A DNA stretch of 64,000 nucleotides from Labia minor (lineage: Eukaryota; Arthropoda; Insecta; Dermaptera; Spongiphoridae): assembly GCA_963082975.1 (NCBI GenBank), contig OY720345.1, positions 29,334,611 to 29,398,610 on the forward strand, read 5' to 3'. A program made the position numbers and the translations under genes. Shown here in pieces: positions 1-11,337 of the stretch (the first letter of the stretch is position 1; each line of letters opens with the position of its first letter). The notes below the pieces were generated by a model. That model ran no database searches. It saw only the letters and a program-made list of their open reading frames with translations, and had not been told where the DNA came from.

Positions 1-162
1 AAATAATATTACAATAATATTTATGTTATATGATTAAGGATTTTAATGTTGGTGAGGAGAGATAAATAGTCAAGTTTAATATTAAGAGAATTTTATTTAT
101 TTTATTATTTAAAAGCATTATCTAGATAGTAATTTTTATTAAATGTCTTTATGTCTTTATAG
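1..162 (+). other. 3' part of an intron of the first host gene
   Basis: AT-rich sequence ending in a pyrimidine-rich tract and an AG at 161-162. It lies directly upstream of an open exon that is much richer in GC. The in-frame TAG at 160-162 shows that the coding frame cannot simply extend upstream, which supports a splice acceptor here. Confidence 0.6.
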
Positions 163-1386
163 GACTATCGAAGTGGATTACGTCAATTGCTCGTCAATAA
201 TAATTTGGTGGTGATCGAACCTGTCCGTGGTGGTAAAGTAGAACGTACCAATTCCTGTCGCATTGCTGGTGCCACTGTGAAAAAGAAAGAACATAAATTG
301 GAAAATGCCACTCTTCCTCGACAGGGCAACGAAACCAATGATCATCCAATTCTCCGACGACACTTTTTTTATCATCCAATCCGTATCAATCGATCGTTGG
401 TTGACGAAGAGTTACCGGATCCCGATGTTGTACGGGCAGCACGTCAAGTATTCGAACAACATTCGGTGTCGGCGCCACAGACGATTTGTCATCCATCGCC
501 TCAACCACAACCCGCAAACCAAAAGGAATGGACACGAGTCACCCCAAGAGCCCTAGGCAAATATTTAAGCGTCGATGCTGTCCGTTGGGATGAGGCAAGT
601 GTATCCAGCGGTGTAGGTTCCAGTTGCGATAGTGACGCCGACGCAACCGATATTGAAGATGGCCATTATATCGCACCGGAAGTGCTGGATAAAATCCGAG
701 CTTGTGGCAGTACGATCACCTACTATGGGGGTAGAATTATTGAACGATCCCACGGTCCACGGCCAATGACACGTGAAATTATGCGAGAGATTCAGAGTCA
801 GACGAGAGGTGTGAAATTCCGATTGGTGAAAAGCAACAGTTGTGGAAGTCGATTGGAATTAGCTGGTGCTGAAGATGAAGTGACGCCATCGAAACGGAAT
901 TCTTCTAATATACGAGCTTTGAAATCGCAAATGACAGATGAATTTAAAAAACAAGGCATTCGACCGATGCAGGTCTTACAGGAGGAGAAGACAAGAATAA
1001 CGACCGAGAAGAAAATCAATGGAGTGGTGATTGGATCTGGAATTATTCATAAATGCGAAGAAGATCAGGAAGAGACATCCAACATAACAAAGATCGAGAT
1101 TAAAGAATTAAAAAGGGACACATCAAAAAAACAACTTCCACAACCTGTTGATTCTAATGTCACGAGGGATGTCAATGTTAAAGCGTGCGTCAAAGAAATT
1201 AATACCATTTATAATAAAGCGGAAGCAATTCCGAAGGATTACAAAGACAATTTCCCGAAAACAATTAAAAAGCCAAATTTCGATATGGAATTCGAAGAAT
1301 TTGAGGTGTATGAACCACCCAAAATGACATCCTGGGCAAATCAAAAGTCCCTCTGCGAAGATTTACGAAACGTATCTACATGCTAA
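163..1386 (+). CDS. Last coding exon of an unrecognised host protein (C-terminal 407 residues)
   Basis: Open frame of 407 codons from a splice acceptor at 161-162 to TAA at 1384-1386, beginning D-Y-R-S-G-L-R-Q. It has no convincing ATG near its 5' end and is clearly richer in GC than its flanks, so I read it as a terminal exon rather than a whole gene. The product is hydrophilic. It has a proline/glutamine stretch followed by a motif reading RVTPRALGKYLSVD, then a Ser/Gly/Asp-rich acidic segment (SSGVGSSCDSDADATDIED) near residue 155. The last third is rich in lysine and glutamate. I see no signal peptide, membrane segment or enzyme motif. The ordered blocks look like a conserved adaptor or cytoskeletal-type protein with low-complexity linkers, but I do not recognise the family. 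Upstream exons lie outside the window. Confidence 0.8.
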   Translation, partial: DYRSGLRQLLVNNNLVVIEPVRGGKVERTNSCRIAGATVKKKEHKLENATLPRQGNETNDHPILRRHFFYHPIRINRSLVDEELPDPDVVRAARQVFEQHSVSAPQTICHPSPQPQPANQKEWTRVTPRALGKYLSVDAVRWDEASVSSGVGSSCDSDADATDIEDGHYIAPEVLDKIRACGSTITYYGGRIIERSHGPRPMTREIMREIQSQTRGVKFRLVKSNSCGSRLELAGAEDEVTPSKRNSSNIRALKSQMTDEFKKQGIRPMQVLQEEKTRITTEKKINGVVIGSGIIHKCEEDQEETSNITKIEIKELKRDTSKKQLPQPVDSNVTRDVNVKACVKEINTIYNKAEAIPKDYKDNFPKTIKKPNFDMEFEEFEVYEPPKMTSWANQKSLCEDLRNVSTC

Positions 1387-1444
1387 TTAACTTTCTCTTT
1401 ATTGATTATTTAAAATCTAAAGAACTACCAATGTTCAAAAAGTA

Positions 1445-1450
1445 AATAAA
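1445..1450 (+). promoter_or_regulatory. Candidate polyadenylation signal AATAAA
   Basis: AATAAA lies about 60 bases after the stop codon of the first gene. The hexamer recurs by chance in this AT-rich DNA, so the position is what supports it. Confidence 0.4.
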
Positions 1451-2444
1451 AATTTAAATAATAAAATATAATGAGTAGAATTTTTTTCATAAGAACGGAT
1501 AACAAATATTTATTTTATTATCAAATATTGTATTAAGAAATGTAGAATTACTTCAAATAAAATTTGACAGTAAAGTGATAGGAAAAAAAACAACATAAAT
1601 GCTCAAAATTAGTAATTATTTTTAATAAAAATTAAAACTAAAAAATTTTTATTTTATATAAATTTATAAAAAAAAATAATATAATAGTTAATCTTAGTTT
1701 AACTTGAAATAACATAAATGTAATATACTTACAGTCTTCTATTAATTAATTAATACTTCCATTAATTGTATATAGATTTTAGGAAAAAAAAAAGAATTAA
1801 ACTATTATTAATATTATCAATAATATTGTTAAAAAATGGGATGAAATTGAATTCATAAAAATAAAATTATAAATAATATAGTAAATATAATAAATAATCT
1901 ATTGGACAATTAATGTAATGTCTATATTATGGCAACTTTATTGAATCCCCTGTCATTTATGCAACCAAATGAACTTGTATAGATGAATAAAATATTTTCC
2001 TTGAGTTGATTGAATCAAAGAATTCTATTTATAGAAATATTTTGATTTTTCATTTATTTTTGGAATAATAAACAAGCCCCATTTCAAATAGTTTAAAATA
2101 TTTATTATTTATTTTTAATTCTATACTAGATATAATCAAATGAGGGGATATTATATAGAATAATAAAAGAGTACTTATTTTTTTAAGACACAAGATGATA
2201 TAACAATATATAACTAAATAAAATTTTAAAGATATAACTAAAATTAAATTTATTATTATTATTATTAAAATTTGTATATAATATTGTATTATAAAAACTC
2301 ATGTTTTATCTTGTCAATGTTAGTTTTTGTTTTAAAATTATATAATTACTAATTATAATATTACTTTACGGTATTTTTGTATGTATTATTGCTATAATTA
2401 CAATTATTAAATACTTGTTATAATGACATAAGTATATATATATA

Positions 2445-2475
<31 letters not shown>

Positions 2476-4204
2476 CAAGATTAGATTTAATTTAATTTAT
2501 ATATATATTAATATTTAAAAAGAGAATGTATAAAATTTGAAATGTTAGAAAAGAATTAGCGAATAGAAGGAAATCATAAAGAGAGAATTATTAATTGTTG
2601 TTTTGATTGTTTAAAACAAAATATATTTTCACTACTATAAGTTAAATAGTTTTATCAATTATAATTCAATTATTAGTTGAAACAAAAAAAAATCCTATTT
2701 ACTAATCAATTAATTGAATGATTTGAATAATATGTAATTATCTTGTTTGAATCCTTATGACTATAAAAAATTAGAGAGAATAATAATTAAAGTGGGGAGA
2801 ATTTAGGCAAAAGGGAAAATAAAATGCCTATAGAAAACTAAGAAACAAAACAAAAAAAAAAAAACGATAGAATTTTGATTAATTGAGAAGAATGTACTCT
2901 AAAAAAATGAATGATATTTCGATATTTAAAACAAAAGGATTTTTTTTATTTAAAATTTATATAGTGGTGAATCGAATGACTTAAAAAGATTATAAGTAAT
3001 TAATAACCATCATATTTTATTTTATAGATTATAATTTTTCATCAGAGATTCAATAAATATCGTACCACAAGCATTTTCTCTAGAGAGATTAATTAAATAT
3101 TTTCACGACAGGTTTATTACGATTTTGTATAATCTTTGAAATGAATAGAAATGGAAAGAATAAATATTTAACATTTTTCAAAATTTAAATTGATGGAATG
3201 CATTTTAAAGTACAAAAAAAAAGTTTCTTATTCTTAAAATATCTAACAATATAAACTTTTAATTAAACCATTATTTTATTAAATCATTCAAGGTAGTAGA
3301 TTAGATTTCAGAATAAATAATTTCTGAAGATTTCTTTATTAATAGTTATAACACCCCCCACTACTAAATTAAAAAAAAGAATAGATTTAATAATATGTTA
3401 AAATTTTTATTTTATTTAACCAAATTACATATTTAACAATGTTATATAATCAATGAATAATTTTAAAAGTATATATAGGTATATATATATATAATATTTC
3501 TGAGAGCATTATAATAAATAAATATTCTCTGGGACAAGAATGTATGATAAAATGTATAACATAATTAAATGTATTATATAATATTTATAATTGTTTTCTT
3601 TGATGTAATTATTATATAATAATAAGTTTTATGTAATATATAATAATGAAAGCAAATAAAATATATTTTGTTTTTCATGTTTTTTTTATCAATAACATGT
3701 CAATTAATTGATAACATAAAGGAAAAGATTCTATTTATATTATATTAGTAAGGTAATATTTAATATGTAATTATATTATGTACGATATTTTTTCTAATTA
3801 TCTTTTTTATCAAAATTTATAAGGAAATGAATTCCTGGAGTGGTCTAACAAGTCTCATCTTCAAGATAAACTAATTTGGCAAAAAAAAATTGAGTATGAT
3901 ACATTGAAATTGATTTATTATTAAAATTAATTATAGTTCATATTAAATTTTTAAATTTTCGTTTATATAATAAATTATATTAGATTAGAAAGAAAAATAA
4001 ATTTAAATTGTTTAGTTTAATTAAAACATATATTTAAGATATCTAATTGATATCTAATTGAAAATTTTGCTTAAAATTTTTAATTCAAGTTACAAATAAA
4101 ATTTCATATATAAAATCTTTTGTAATAAAATATAAAAGATATTGGTATAAAAATAATTATTAGTAATTTATAAATAAGTATAGATTTATTTAAAATAGTG
4201 TATA
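1451..4204. other. AT-rich intergenic DNA with a (TA)n tract
   Basis: No open frame, transposon end or RNA gene recognised. A (TA)n microsatellite occupies about 2432-2475, and a shorter one lies near 3471-3493. The rest is A/T homopolymer-rich sequence. Confidence 0.6.
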
Positions 4205-4212
4205 CTATATAA

Positions 4213-4510
4213 CAGGGATGTCCAACTCGCGGCCCGCGGGCCGCATTGCGGCCCACTCAAAGTTTTGATGCGGCCCACTATCGACTCATTTTGGAGTTAC
4301 TTACGCCCCTGCGTCTGTGTGTATTTAGTTATGCTTAACCTTATCTGAAGATCAGTGTACGCTATCTTGAATTAATCCCTTCTGGCAGCCATTCAAAGTC
4401 GTTTTGAGACATTCACTAGCTAGGCTTAACATATTCTGGTAATTTTGCGGCCCAGTTAAATATTTAAGTTTGCGATGTGGCCGATTAAATGAAAAGGTTG
4501 GACATCCCTG
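4213..4510. mobile_element. hAT-type MITE, 298 bp
   Basis: Begins CAGGGATGTCCAAC and ends GTTGGACATCCCTG, so the 14-bp termini are exact inverted repeats. It is flanked by a perfect 8-bp target duplication CTATATAA at 4205-4212 and 4511-4518. CAG..CTG ends with an 8-bp duplication are the signature of the hAT superfamily. The GC-rich interior has no coding capacity, so it is non-autonomous. Confidence 0.92.
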
Positions 4511-4518
4511 CTATATAA

Positions 4519-5345
4519 TAATTCAATTGTATATTATAATTATCTACAATATAATCTTTCAATCAGATATGATACCTAAATTTAATAAGGGTCATTAGTA
4601 TTGAATATAGCTCAAGTGTATTTATTTTTTAAGATGTAAAAGTTTAAAAACCAATATTTAAACTAAGTTAAAGATAAATTTGTCTTGAAATGACAACATT
4701 CATAGAAAAAAAAATGTCGAAATTTTCATTGTAACTTGCCCCTTAATTCTATATTTACAAAAGATTATCTTTTTAGTCTTTTTAATAATATGAGATAAGA
4801 GGAAAAAAAATTCTTATGTAAATAAAATGATTATTTATTTTATTGTCGATTTTTAATTTAATGACGTTATCTTTTTAACAAAAATGTATTTATTATAATA
4901 ATGGTAATGATAATACACAATCATGTTTATTTAAAAATAATTAAATTATATTAATTCATATTCTTTCGGTATGATATATATATTGTCGTAATTTGGAAGC
5001 TTAATATGGCTTGAGTTATGAAAAAATTTGTTTTTAAAATTAATAAATTTGATGTTTAATTTAATTGGTCTAGGTTTTATTAATCGAAAATAGTTGGGAA
5101 ATCCACAGATGGTTGATAAGGGAGGAAGTAAATTTGAATTCATTCAGAATAAAAATCAAATATTAAATTAAGATAAAATTAATATTTGATAATAAAAGAA
5201 TTTAACATAATTATATTTGGTATCGTTAGAAATTATATAAATATTGGTTATAAATTATAAATTAACCATATAAAATAAGGTAATTTATTTAATATTATAA
5301 ATTAAATCAAATTTGGTATTTAATTAGAAATTACAATTTTTATTA
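4519..5345. other. AT-rich intergenic DNA, nothing recognised
   Basis: Contains a short minus-strand open frame of 65 codons (4946-5143) with biased composition and no recognisable motif. I do not regard it as a gene. Confidence 0.5.
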
Positions 5346-6060
5346 AAGGTCGACCACTTAGCTGTTATTGTTACTATAGATTTTTGGTGCAAAGGGAAGA
5401 CTCGTGTTGAATCTTCGGGTTATTCATCCAGGCACCTCATGATCCATATTCTATGAGCAGGCAACTGCTTGGGTTGGCCTCGAGGGATGTCCTGGCTCTA
5501 GCTCACTTAGGGATGAAGTCTCTTCGTCAGATCTATGTTTGACGAAGAATATGACTTACTTCCTTCTCTTTCTCCAGAGGAAAACTCTTACCTCCTCCCT
5601 AGTAGCCTTTGGCTACCTTTCGAATAACTCACCCCCAGCGGCCACTCCAGGGCTGGCTGACCCGGACATTTGACCGGAGTGGCAAATCTAAAAGGTGGCA
5701 TTTTTGTCCTTATTGACATAAAATATTGATAAACAGTTAATCAAAATATATATTTGTTGATCTTTTGGTAATTGTTCAGTTCAACGTATGTATGATGGAC
5801 TTTGTTAAAACTTTACTAGTAGATTCTTTTTTGATTCCAAAAATATTATAATTTTTTTTTTTTTTTTTTTGTAGGTTCTGGTAAAATTCTGTAAAGTAAT
5901 TATTGTAAATATCTTACTCGTATTAAACTTTTCCTCTGACTTAAAAAAAGTTTGTTCAAAGGGGCGGCAATATGTCTTTTTGTCCGGGGCGGCAAAAAAG
6001 CTAGAGCGGGCACTGCTCACCCCTATCTTGGACTTGTTTATAGTCAATTCTCGCTAATAT
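5346..6060 (-). repeat. Dispersed repeat related to 46735-47075, split by a hAT MITE
   Basis: The moderately GC-rich block at about 5346-5627, resuming after 6023, is related in reverse complement to 46735-47075. Shared landmarks in order are a run like GTTATT-GGAAG-GTAGCCAAxGGCT, the phrase CGAGGCCAAC, and ACTAGTAACAAT-AACA-CTAAGTG. Divergence is substantial. It could be part of an LTR or UTR of a retroelement, but I cannot assign a class. Confidence 0.5.
5636..6015. mobile_element. hAT-type MITE, 380 bp
   Basis: The left end CAGCGGCCACTCCAG matches the reverse complement of the right end, CAGTGCCCGCTCTAG, at 11 of 15 positions. A perfect 8-bp duplication CTCACCCC flanks it at 5628-5635 and 6016-6023. 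A poly-T run sits near 5852-5871. It is non-coding and sits inside an older dispersed repeat, so it is the younger insertion. Confidence 0.88.
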
Positions 6061-6265
6061 AAAGAACCACATGTCATGTAATTTTAAAAATTTAATTCAT
6101 GACAATAGTTTCTCTTCTTCAATCGGGAATGTCTTTTATATTGTCCACGTGTCTTCGTCCCAAAATATGGTCGGACTTGAGGATGTCAATATTTGGAATA
6201 AATGTTTATTTATATCATTTTAATGATATTTCCCTATTAAATGACATGTCTATGCTTATATATAG

Positions 6266-6294
<29 letters not shown>
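6061..6294. other. Spacer with (TA)n tract
   Basis: A (TA)n microsatellite at about 6267-6295 abuts the left duplication of the MULE. No gene seen. Confidence 0.6.
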
Positions 6295-6298
<4 letters not shown>

Positions 6299-6450
6299 AT
6301 ATAGGGTTACATTTTTCGGCCCACCAAAAAACGTATTCAGAACGACAAATTTGGAAGTGCAGGCGACAAAAAAAATATACAACGACAAAAAATTGATAAA
6401 ACGACAAAACATGTAAACAAACGACAATTATTGCAATTTCAGATCGAAAT

Positions 6451-6801
6451 ATGAATTGGCACTACAAATTACTGGCAAACAACGTCCGTTCATCTTCAAA
6501 TTGTGAAGCCGAAGCCATTTTTACGGAATTGTTTACTAAGTTTACAGAAAACAATTGGGATACATTTGACGATTTTAAAAAAATTAATTTTAGTATTTGG
6601 GTGATTGAAAAGAAAAATGATGAATTTGTGTGTTCCTGTCCTTCATTTATGAAAAATTATAAATGTAAGCATGTTTTAGGACTTAAAATTCGACTGAAAA
6701 TGGTAAACGTTCCTAAAGAAGCCAAAACTTTGCCACTAGGTAATAAACGTAAAAGGGGAAGACCTGCAAAAGCTAGAAAGGCTTTAATTGTTCAGAATTG
6801 A
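6451..6801 (+). pseudogene. C-terminal SWIM zinc-finger fragment of a MULE transposase
   Basis: Open frame of 116 codons. Residues about 60-74 read CSCPSFMKNYKCKH, which is the CxC-x(n)-CxH metal-binding pattern of the SWIM domain. It is followed by KRKRGRPAKARKAL, the basic Gly-Arg-Pro tail usually seen at the end of MULE transposases. A full MULE transposase has several hundred more residues upstream carrying the DDE catalytic core; none is present here. It lies just inside the left terminal repeat, so an internal deletion probably removed the catalytic region and left this tail. The open frame is intact, so a small DNA-binding protein could be made, but no evidence for expression is visible. 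Confidence 0.75.
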
Positions 6802-7114
6802 CAAATATATTGCTTTCTCACTAATATTATACGTTTAATGACTTAATATGCATTATTTACCAAATAGTTTAGATTTAATTATAATATTTACTCATTTTCT
6901 TAAATATATTTATTTACAATTATATTTATATTTACATCTATATATTTAATACGTTAGTGTCCGTCTGTACGCAAAAAACTCCAGAGCCTAAACTACAAGG
7001 AGTAAGGTAACCAAATTTTTCTGAGGTGAAGGGTACCTCTAATGATGAAAAATAAAAAAGAAATTAGAATCTTAGGTAACTCCTGAGCTGAGCTGCGGGT
7101 GTTCCATTTTCCAG

Positions 7115-7190
7115 AAATATATATAAAGGAGAGTGTTTGTTTGTATGTAATTTGTTTACTTTTTTGCTGTCATAGAAACAGAAATATATA
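7115..7190 (+). repeat. Short repeat shared (inverted) with 17725-17810
   Basis: ATATAAAGGAGAGTGTTTGT followed by GTAATTTGTTTACTTTTTTG and CTGTCATAGAAAC occurs here and in reverse complement at 17725-17810. It looks like an edge of a dispersed element of unknown class. Confidence 0.6.
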
Positions 7191-7224
7191 TATATATAAT
7201 TAGAACCTCTCTCTCTCTCCCTCT

Positions 7225-8066
7225 ATTTAAAATTTTAAAAAATTGAGTGTTCTAGCCAAATTAAGAAATTTAAATTCCTTATGCAACATTGATAGGTAAA
7301 TGAATTGGACTGGAAGAGGAGACATATGATTAGAGAAATTGCGGAAAATCAACCGAAATGTAATTAAACAATAAAATTCAAGAATTATGATACGGATACG
7401 ACTTACATACAATTAACATACAAAATGTAGAATTTGAAAAAGTATAAATATTTAAATACTTAAGATCTCTAATCACGAAGGATAAGAATTTAAATCGACG
7501 TTGTAATTGAGTAACGCCTGTTATTATGCAGTAAAGGGGCTTATCTCATCAAAGAGGATCAGGGGGATGGCGGAGATGGCATAAAGAGAAATAATGTCCA
7601 GATATAGTTAAGGTTATAAAATCAAGAAGGTAGGGATAGGAAGGGGACGTGGTTGGAATTGGAGAAACTAGAAATTGGGAGAAACATCCGGTGGAAGACC
7701 AAGGACCAAGGTGGGTGGACAATGAATGAAGGGACATGGGAGAGATGGGACAGGGTAAGATTTGATTGTAGCTCAGGATAGCTTAGAGAAATGTGGATGC
7801 TGCGGCTAAGAACTTTCGAAAACTGTAGAGACACAGAGTTAGATAAATACAATAATAATATATAATTAATTTACTGATTAAATTAAAATATATTTTACAA
7901 GAAAACAAATACATGTCTTATCTACTTATACTGATTGAAACAAAATGGATGAAAACCTTTTACATACAGATATTCAACCAAATACTATGTATCACTCGGG
8001 GGTACAGGGGGCGGAGCCCCCGTCTAGGTGTGAAGAGCGCCGAAGGCGCTCGGAGCAGCTAGTTTG
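7225..8066 (+). mobile_element. LINE 3' fragment (hairpin-tailed family), inside the MULE
   Basis: Degraded end of a non-LTR retrotransposon, colinear with the minus-strand copies at 15946-16760 and 20316-20930. Shared blocks include the end of the reverse transcriptase region, then an AT-rich 3' UTR, then a tail with two perfect hairpins at about 7997-8057: GGGGGC-GGA-GCCCCC and GAGCGCC-GAA-GGCGCTC. It ends CAGCTAG at about 8065. The coding part carries stops and frameshifts. Confidence 0.7.
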
Positions 8067-8523
8067 ACTTAATTATATATGTATGTTTAATCGTTTTGTT
8101 TTGTTAAATAAATTTGCTACAAATGTTTGTTTTATATTATATATATTATTTACAATTATATTTATATTTACATTTGACTTAATTATAATGTATACTCGTT
8201 TTGTTAAATAAATTTACTATAAATAAATTTCTGGTTTATTTATTTTTTATTATTTAATACTTAATAATAAATAACCATCTGTATACAAGTAGTGCAAATA
8301 AGAAAAATATAACCTATAAATTTGGCGGTTGCCGATTGTCGCTTTAAAATCTATTTTTGTTGTGCTTAAAACATAATTTGTCGTGACATGAATAGTTTGT
8401 AAGGATACCTAATTTGTCGCGCTAAATACCTAATTTGTCGTTAATTTTACTACTTTTACAGCTGACAATTTGTCGTGAAAATTACGTTTTTTGACGGCCT
8501 ATTATTTATTCCCCTAAGATATA

Positions 8524-9090
8524 TGTAAAAATTTAAAATTCGATTGTTAAAGTATTAAAGTACCAATTTGATTGTCTGCAATTAAGTCTTGGGAAAATAA
8601 ATTTAACTTTATTATTTTAAGATCAAATCATTATTCATTTTCAATCTATTTTTATGGCTAGTAGATTCTTTTTATTCATTTCAACCCAATTGTCCCAGTT
8701 TGTCTCTATGCATTTGAAGTACATATAATATATACATAAAGCTTTTCTTTTATTTTTCCTTCATCTCTCTTATAATAATATTTCATTTCTTTTGAAAATA
8801 TCCCAGAAAAAATGAGCGAAGCGTAAAAAAAAAGAAGTGAAGCGTTTGTCAAGAAACCGGACAAAGAATTACAACTTGTGTTATTATTAAAATAAAAATA
8901 AAAAAAAAAGAACGGGGTGGAGAAAAAGTTAAAATATTTTACTTGTCTATTTCATGACGAAAGTTACATTTATTTGAATGAATGAATTTTTTCTTATATT
9001 CTGTGTGTGTGTGTGTGTGTTTTTAAATAACATTCAGAATTTTTGTTTTATCCTAGTGAATATTACTTATATATTATATTAGATGTCTAT
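8524..9090. other. AT-rich spacer with (TG)n
   Basis: A (TG)n microsatellite lies at about 9001-9020. Nothing else recognised. Confidence 0.6.
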
Positions 9091-9098
9091 ACGTATAT

Positions 9099-10530
9099 CA
9101 GGGGTGGCGAACCTATGGCACATGAGCCAAAAGTGGCTCGTTTGAAAATTTTAATGGTACGCATAAAGACAAAATTAATTTTTTTAATAATTATAACTTT
9201 TTGAACAATCCACATTAAATTTATAATTTATGAAATTTGTAGTACTGAAGAATTTATTATCGATTTTAGTAGATTAAATCGGCAAATTGTATATTTATTA
9301 CTGAAATATCGCTTGAATTATATTTTTTTTAAAATTTATATCAAGCTTATTAAATCTTTACTTTACCAATCCGTCTCGGTTGGAATCGCAATATTTTTCT
9401 AGAATTTAACATAGCATTGTTAAAACAAGAAATTGTAAATGGTTCAGGGTATTAGATATAAATTTTGCTATTTGTAATAGAAAAAGTTCTCTATAACAGG
9501 GGTGGTCACATCTGGTAATACTTAGAGCCAGAAAAATCGAAAATGTTTAAGAGCCAAATTGGAAAATAATTTTACTTTGGGGAGGGGGTGGGTCGTAGTC
9601 ACAGAGGCAAAAATTACGAATATGTGCGCAATTACAATACCTAATTACATTAATAATAAGTAGTACGCCCCGCATGCAATAGTTCTGCTGTTGCTATTGT
9701 AATAAAGTAGACAGAGTTGGGATAGATCGGATACATTTTACAACAAAGTTTTCAAAATTGCAGAAATAACTAAATTTTAAATTTCCTTTAAATAATTATA
9801 TGTAAATAAATATGTGTCATGACGTAATCTTTTTCCAGTTTTATATATGTAAATTCTAAAAGGTGATCACTTTAAATTTTTTAATTGAGCCACCTTAAAC
9901 TCAAAAAGAGCCACGGTTTGGCCACCGTGGTTATATAAAATAACTTTTATCAATGTCAATAGAAGCCGCATCCGTTTCGATATTTCACCAGCAGTATTCC
10001 AACAACATAATCTCTCGAAATAATTTACAAATATTTTGTGGAAATTTCATTGATATTATCTTAATAATTTTTGAAAATTTGGAATATCACCTGAGATAGA
10101 AAGAAAGTTATTAGAATAATAAAACAAGAAGGATTTTTAATTATTTATTAAAAATGTCGAAAAGTAAATTTGTCTGAAATTCAATAAATAATTGAAAAGT
10201 GAGTGCACCACTCTAATCTAAAATCAATTAAAGAATTTCGATACAATAAAAATAAAAAAAAAAATAATAAACAATTTTTAGGAAAGATATATTCTTAATT
10301 CCAAATTTTTTAATAATCATTTTATATTTTGTATATATTTTAATATATAAAATTATAACACTTTTATACTGGATAGTTAGAAGTTTTCCAAAAATATTTG
10401 TTTTTATATTAATGCTAAGGAGTAAACACGGTGGAGAAAAAAATCATGTCAATTTTGTGGCACGTTAGTTACTTCAAAAAGATTTTTTAGTATTTTGTGG
10501 CACGGACATTGAAAAAGGTTCGCCATTTTA
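9099..10530. mobile_element. Old hAT element with another hAT nested in it
   Basis: The left end CAGGGGTGGCGAACCTATGG corresponds to a degraded right end near 10515-10530 containing GGTTCGCCA. GTGGCAC motifs lie inside the right end and a matching GGCAC inside the left. No clean duplication could be matched on the right, so the right boundary is approximate. The interior has no transposase and is interrupted by a second hAT at 9497-9930. Confidence 0.6.
9497..9930. mobile_element. Nested hAT-type MITE, 434 bp
   Basis: Left end CAGGGGTGGTCACATCTG; right end GAGCCACGGTTTGGCCACCGTGG, an imperfect inverted match. GAGCC motifs occur near both ends. The flanks CTCTATAA and TTATATAA agree at 6 of 8 positions, consistent with an aged 8-bp duplication. 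Confidence 0.65.
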
Positions 10531-11324
10531 TATAAACATATATATATATCGCACTTTAAGCCTTTGAGTCTGTCAGAATTTAATTAAATTGTTTGTATCT
10601 AGATAGTTCTGAAAAATATAAAAATAAAAATTCTTATTTTATTTATCTTTTATTATATAATATAAACATCATTAATTATTATCTTATATTGTAATTATAG
10701 CGATTTTTTTTTGTATTATATGCACTTGATATTTAAGAGTTTAGATAAATGAGTTGCTCTTCTGGTTGAATGGGTCTTATTTAAGATAATATATCATGTC
10801 AAAGGGGATGAGCGTATGTCATCGGGAATAAGCCTGCCGGAAGTTCCAACCGCGCTCAATAGATTTAATTTATAAGGCCTAAGAAAAGGAAGGAACTATA
10901 AAGGCCCTTACTAATTTATTCGAGGTTAATTGTAATTATATTTTAACTTGGAAGGAATAAATGAAAAGGATATTATGTGCTATGGATCAGTTGGTTATTT
11001 ATCTTTGGTGTTAAGTTAAGAAGAATAGGATGGTTATAATGGGGGATGAAAGAAAGATAAAATGTGTTGGAAAAGGGGTATTATATCGATTGGAAAAGAA
11101 GATTGAAACAAGGTCGAGAGTTGATTGAAACAGGAGAGAATACATGGCTGGCTCGAATCGTTGTTGTGGTCAAAATGAGATTTCCTAAACAAATCGAAAG
11201 GGTCGATTTCATCTACAACATTTTCATTCTATTCCGGTTACAAACAAAAATATATAAACCAATGTGTTTTTTTTTTTTGTAACGTTACCTATTCCCTTCC
11301 TCTACATTTAATCATATTTATAGT
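10531..11324. other. Intergenic DNA, nothing recognised
   Basis: A slightly GC-richer patch lies at about 10795-11230. It contains an open frame of 72 codons (11064-11282) ending in phenylalanine-rich low complexity, with no recognisable domain. Confidence 0.5.
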
Positions 11325-11337
11325 TACATATAAATAG

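Larger units (their letters stand above)
6304..8514. mobile_element. Mutator-like (MULE) transposon, 2.2 kb, defective
   Basis: A perfect 9-bp target duplication TAAGATATA flanks it at 6295-6303 and 8515-8523. The left terminus (GGGTTACATTT...CGGCCCACCAAAAAACGT) matches the reverse complement of the right terminus (GGGGAATAAAT...GGCCGTCAAAAAACGT). A repeated ACGACAA/TTGTCGT motif lies inside both ends. A 9-bp duplication with long, imperfect terminal inverted repeats is typical of MULEs, and the element encodes a SWIM zinc finger as MULE transposases do. The catalytic part is missing. A LINE 3' fragment (about 7225-8066) is inserted within it. Confidence 0.85.

Noticed and set aside
7997-8057. 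GC hairpins as bacterial-style terminators or contamination
   Set aside because: They recur at the 3' ends of LINE copies across the window within arthropod-type sequence.
10795-11282. Possible exon in a GC-richer patch
   Set aside because: No consistent frame, splice sites or motif; the longest frame ends in poly-Phe from a T run.
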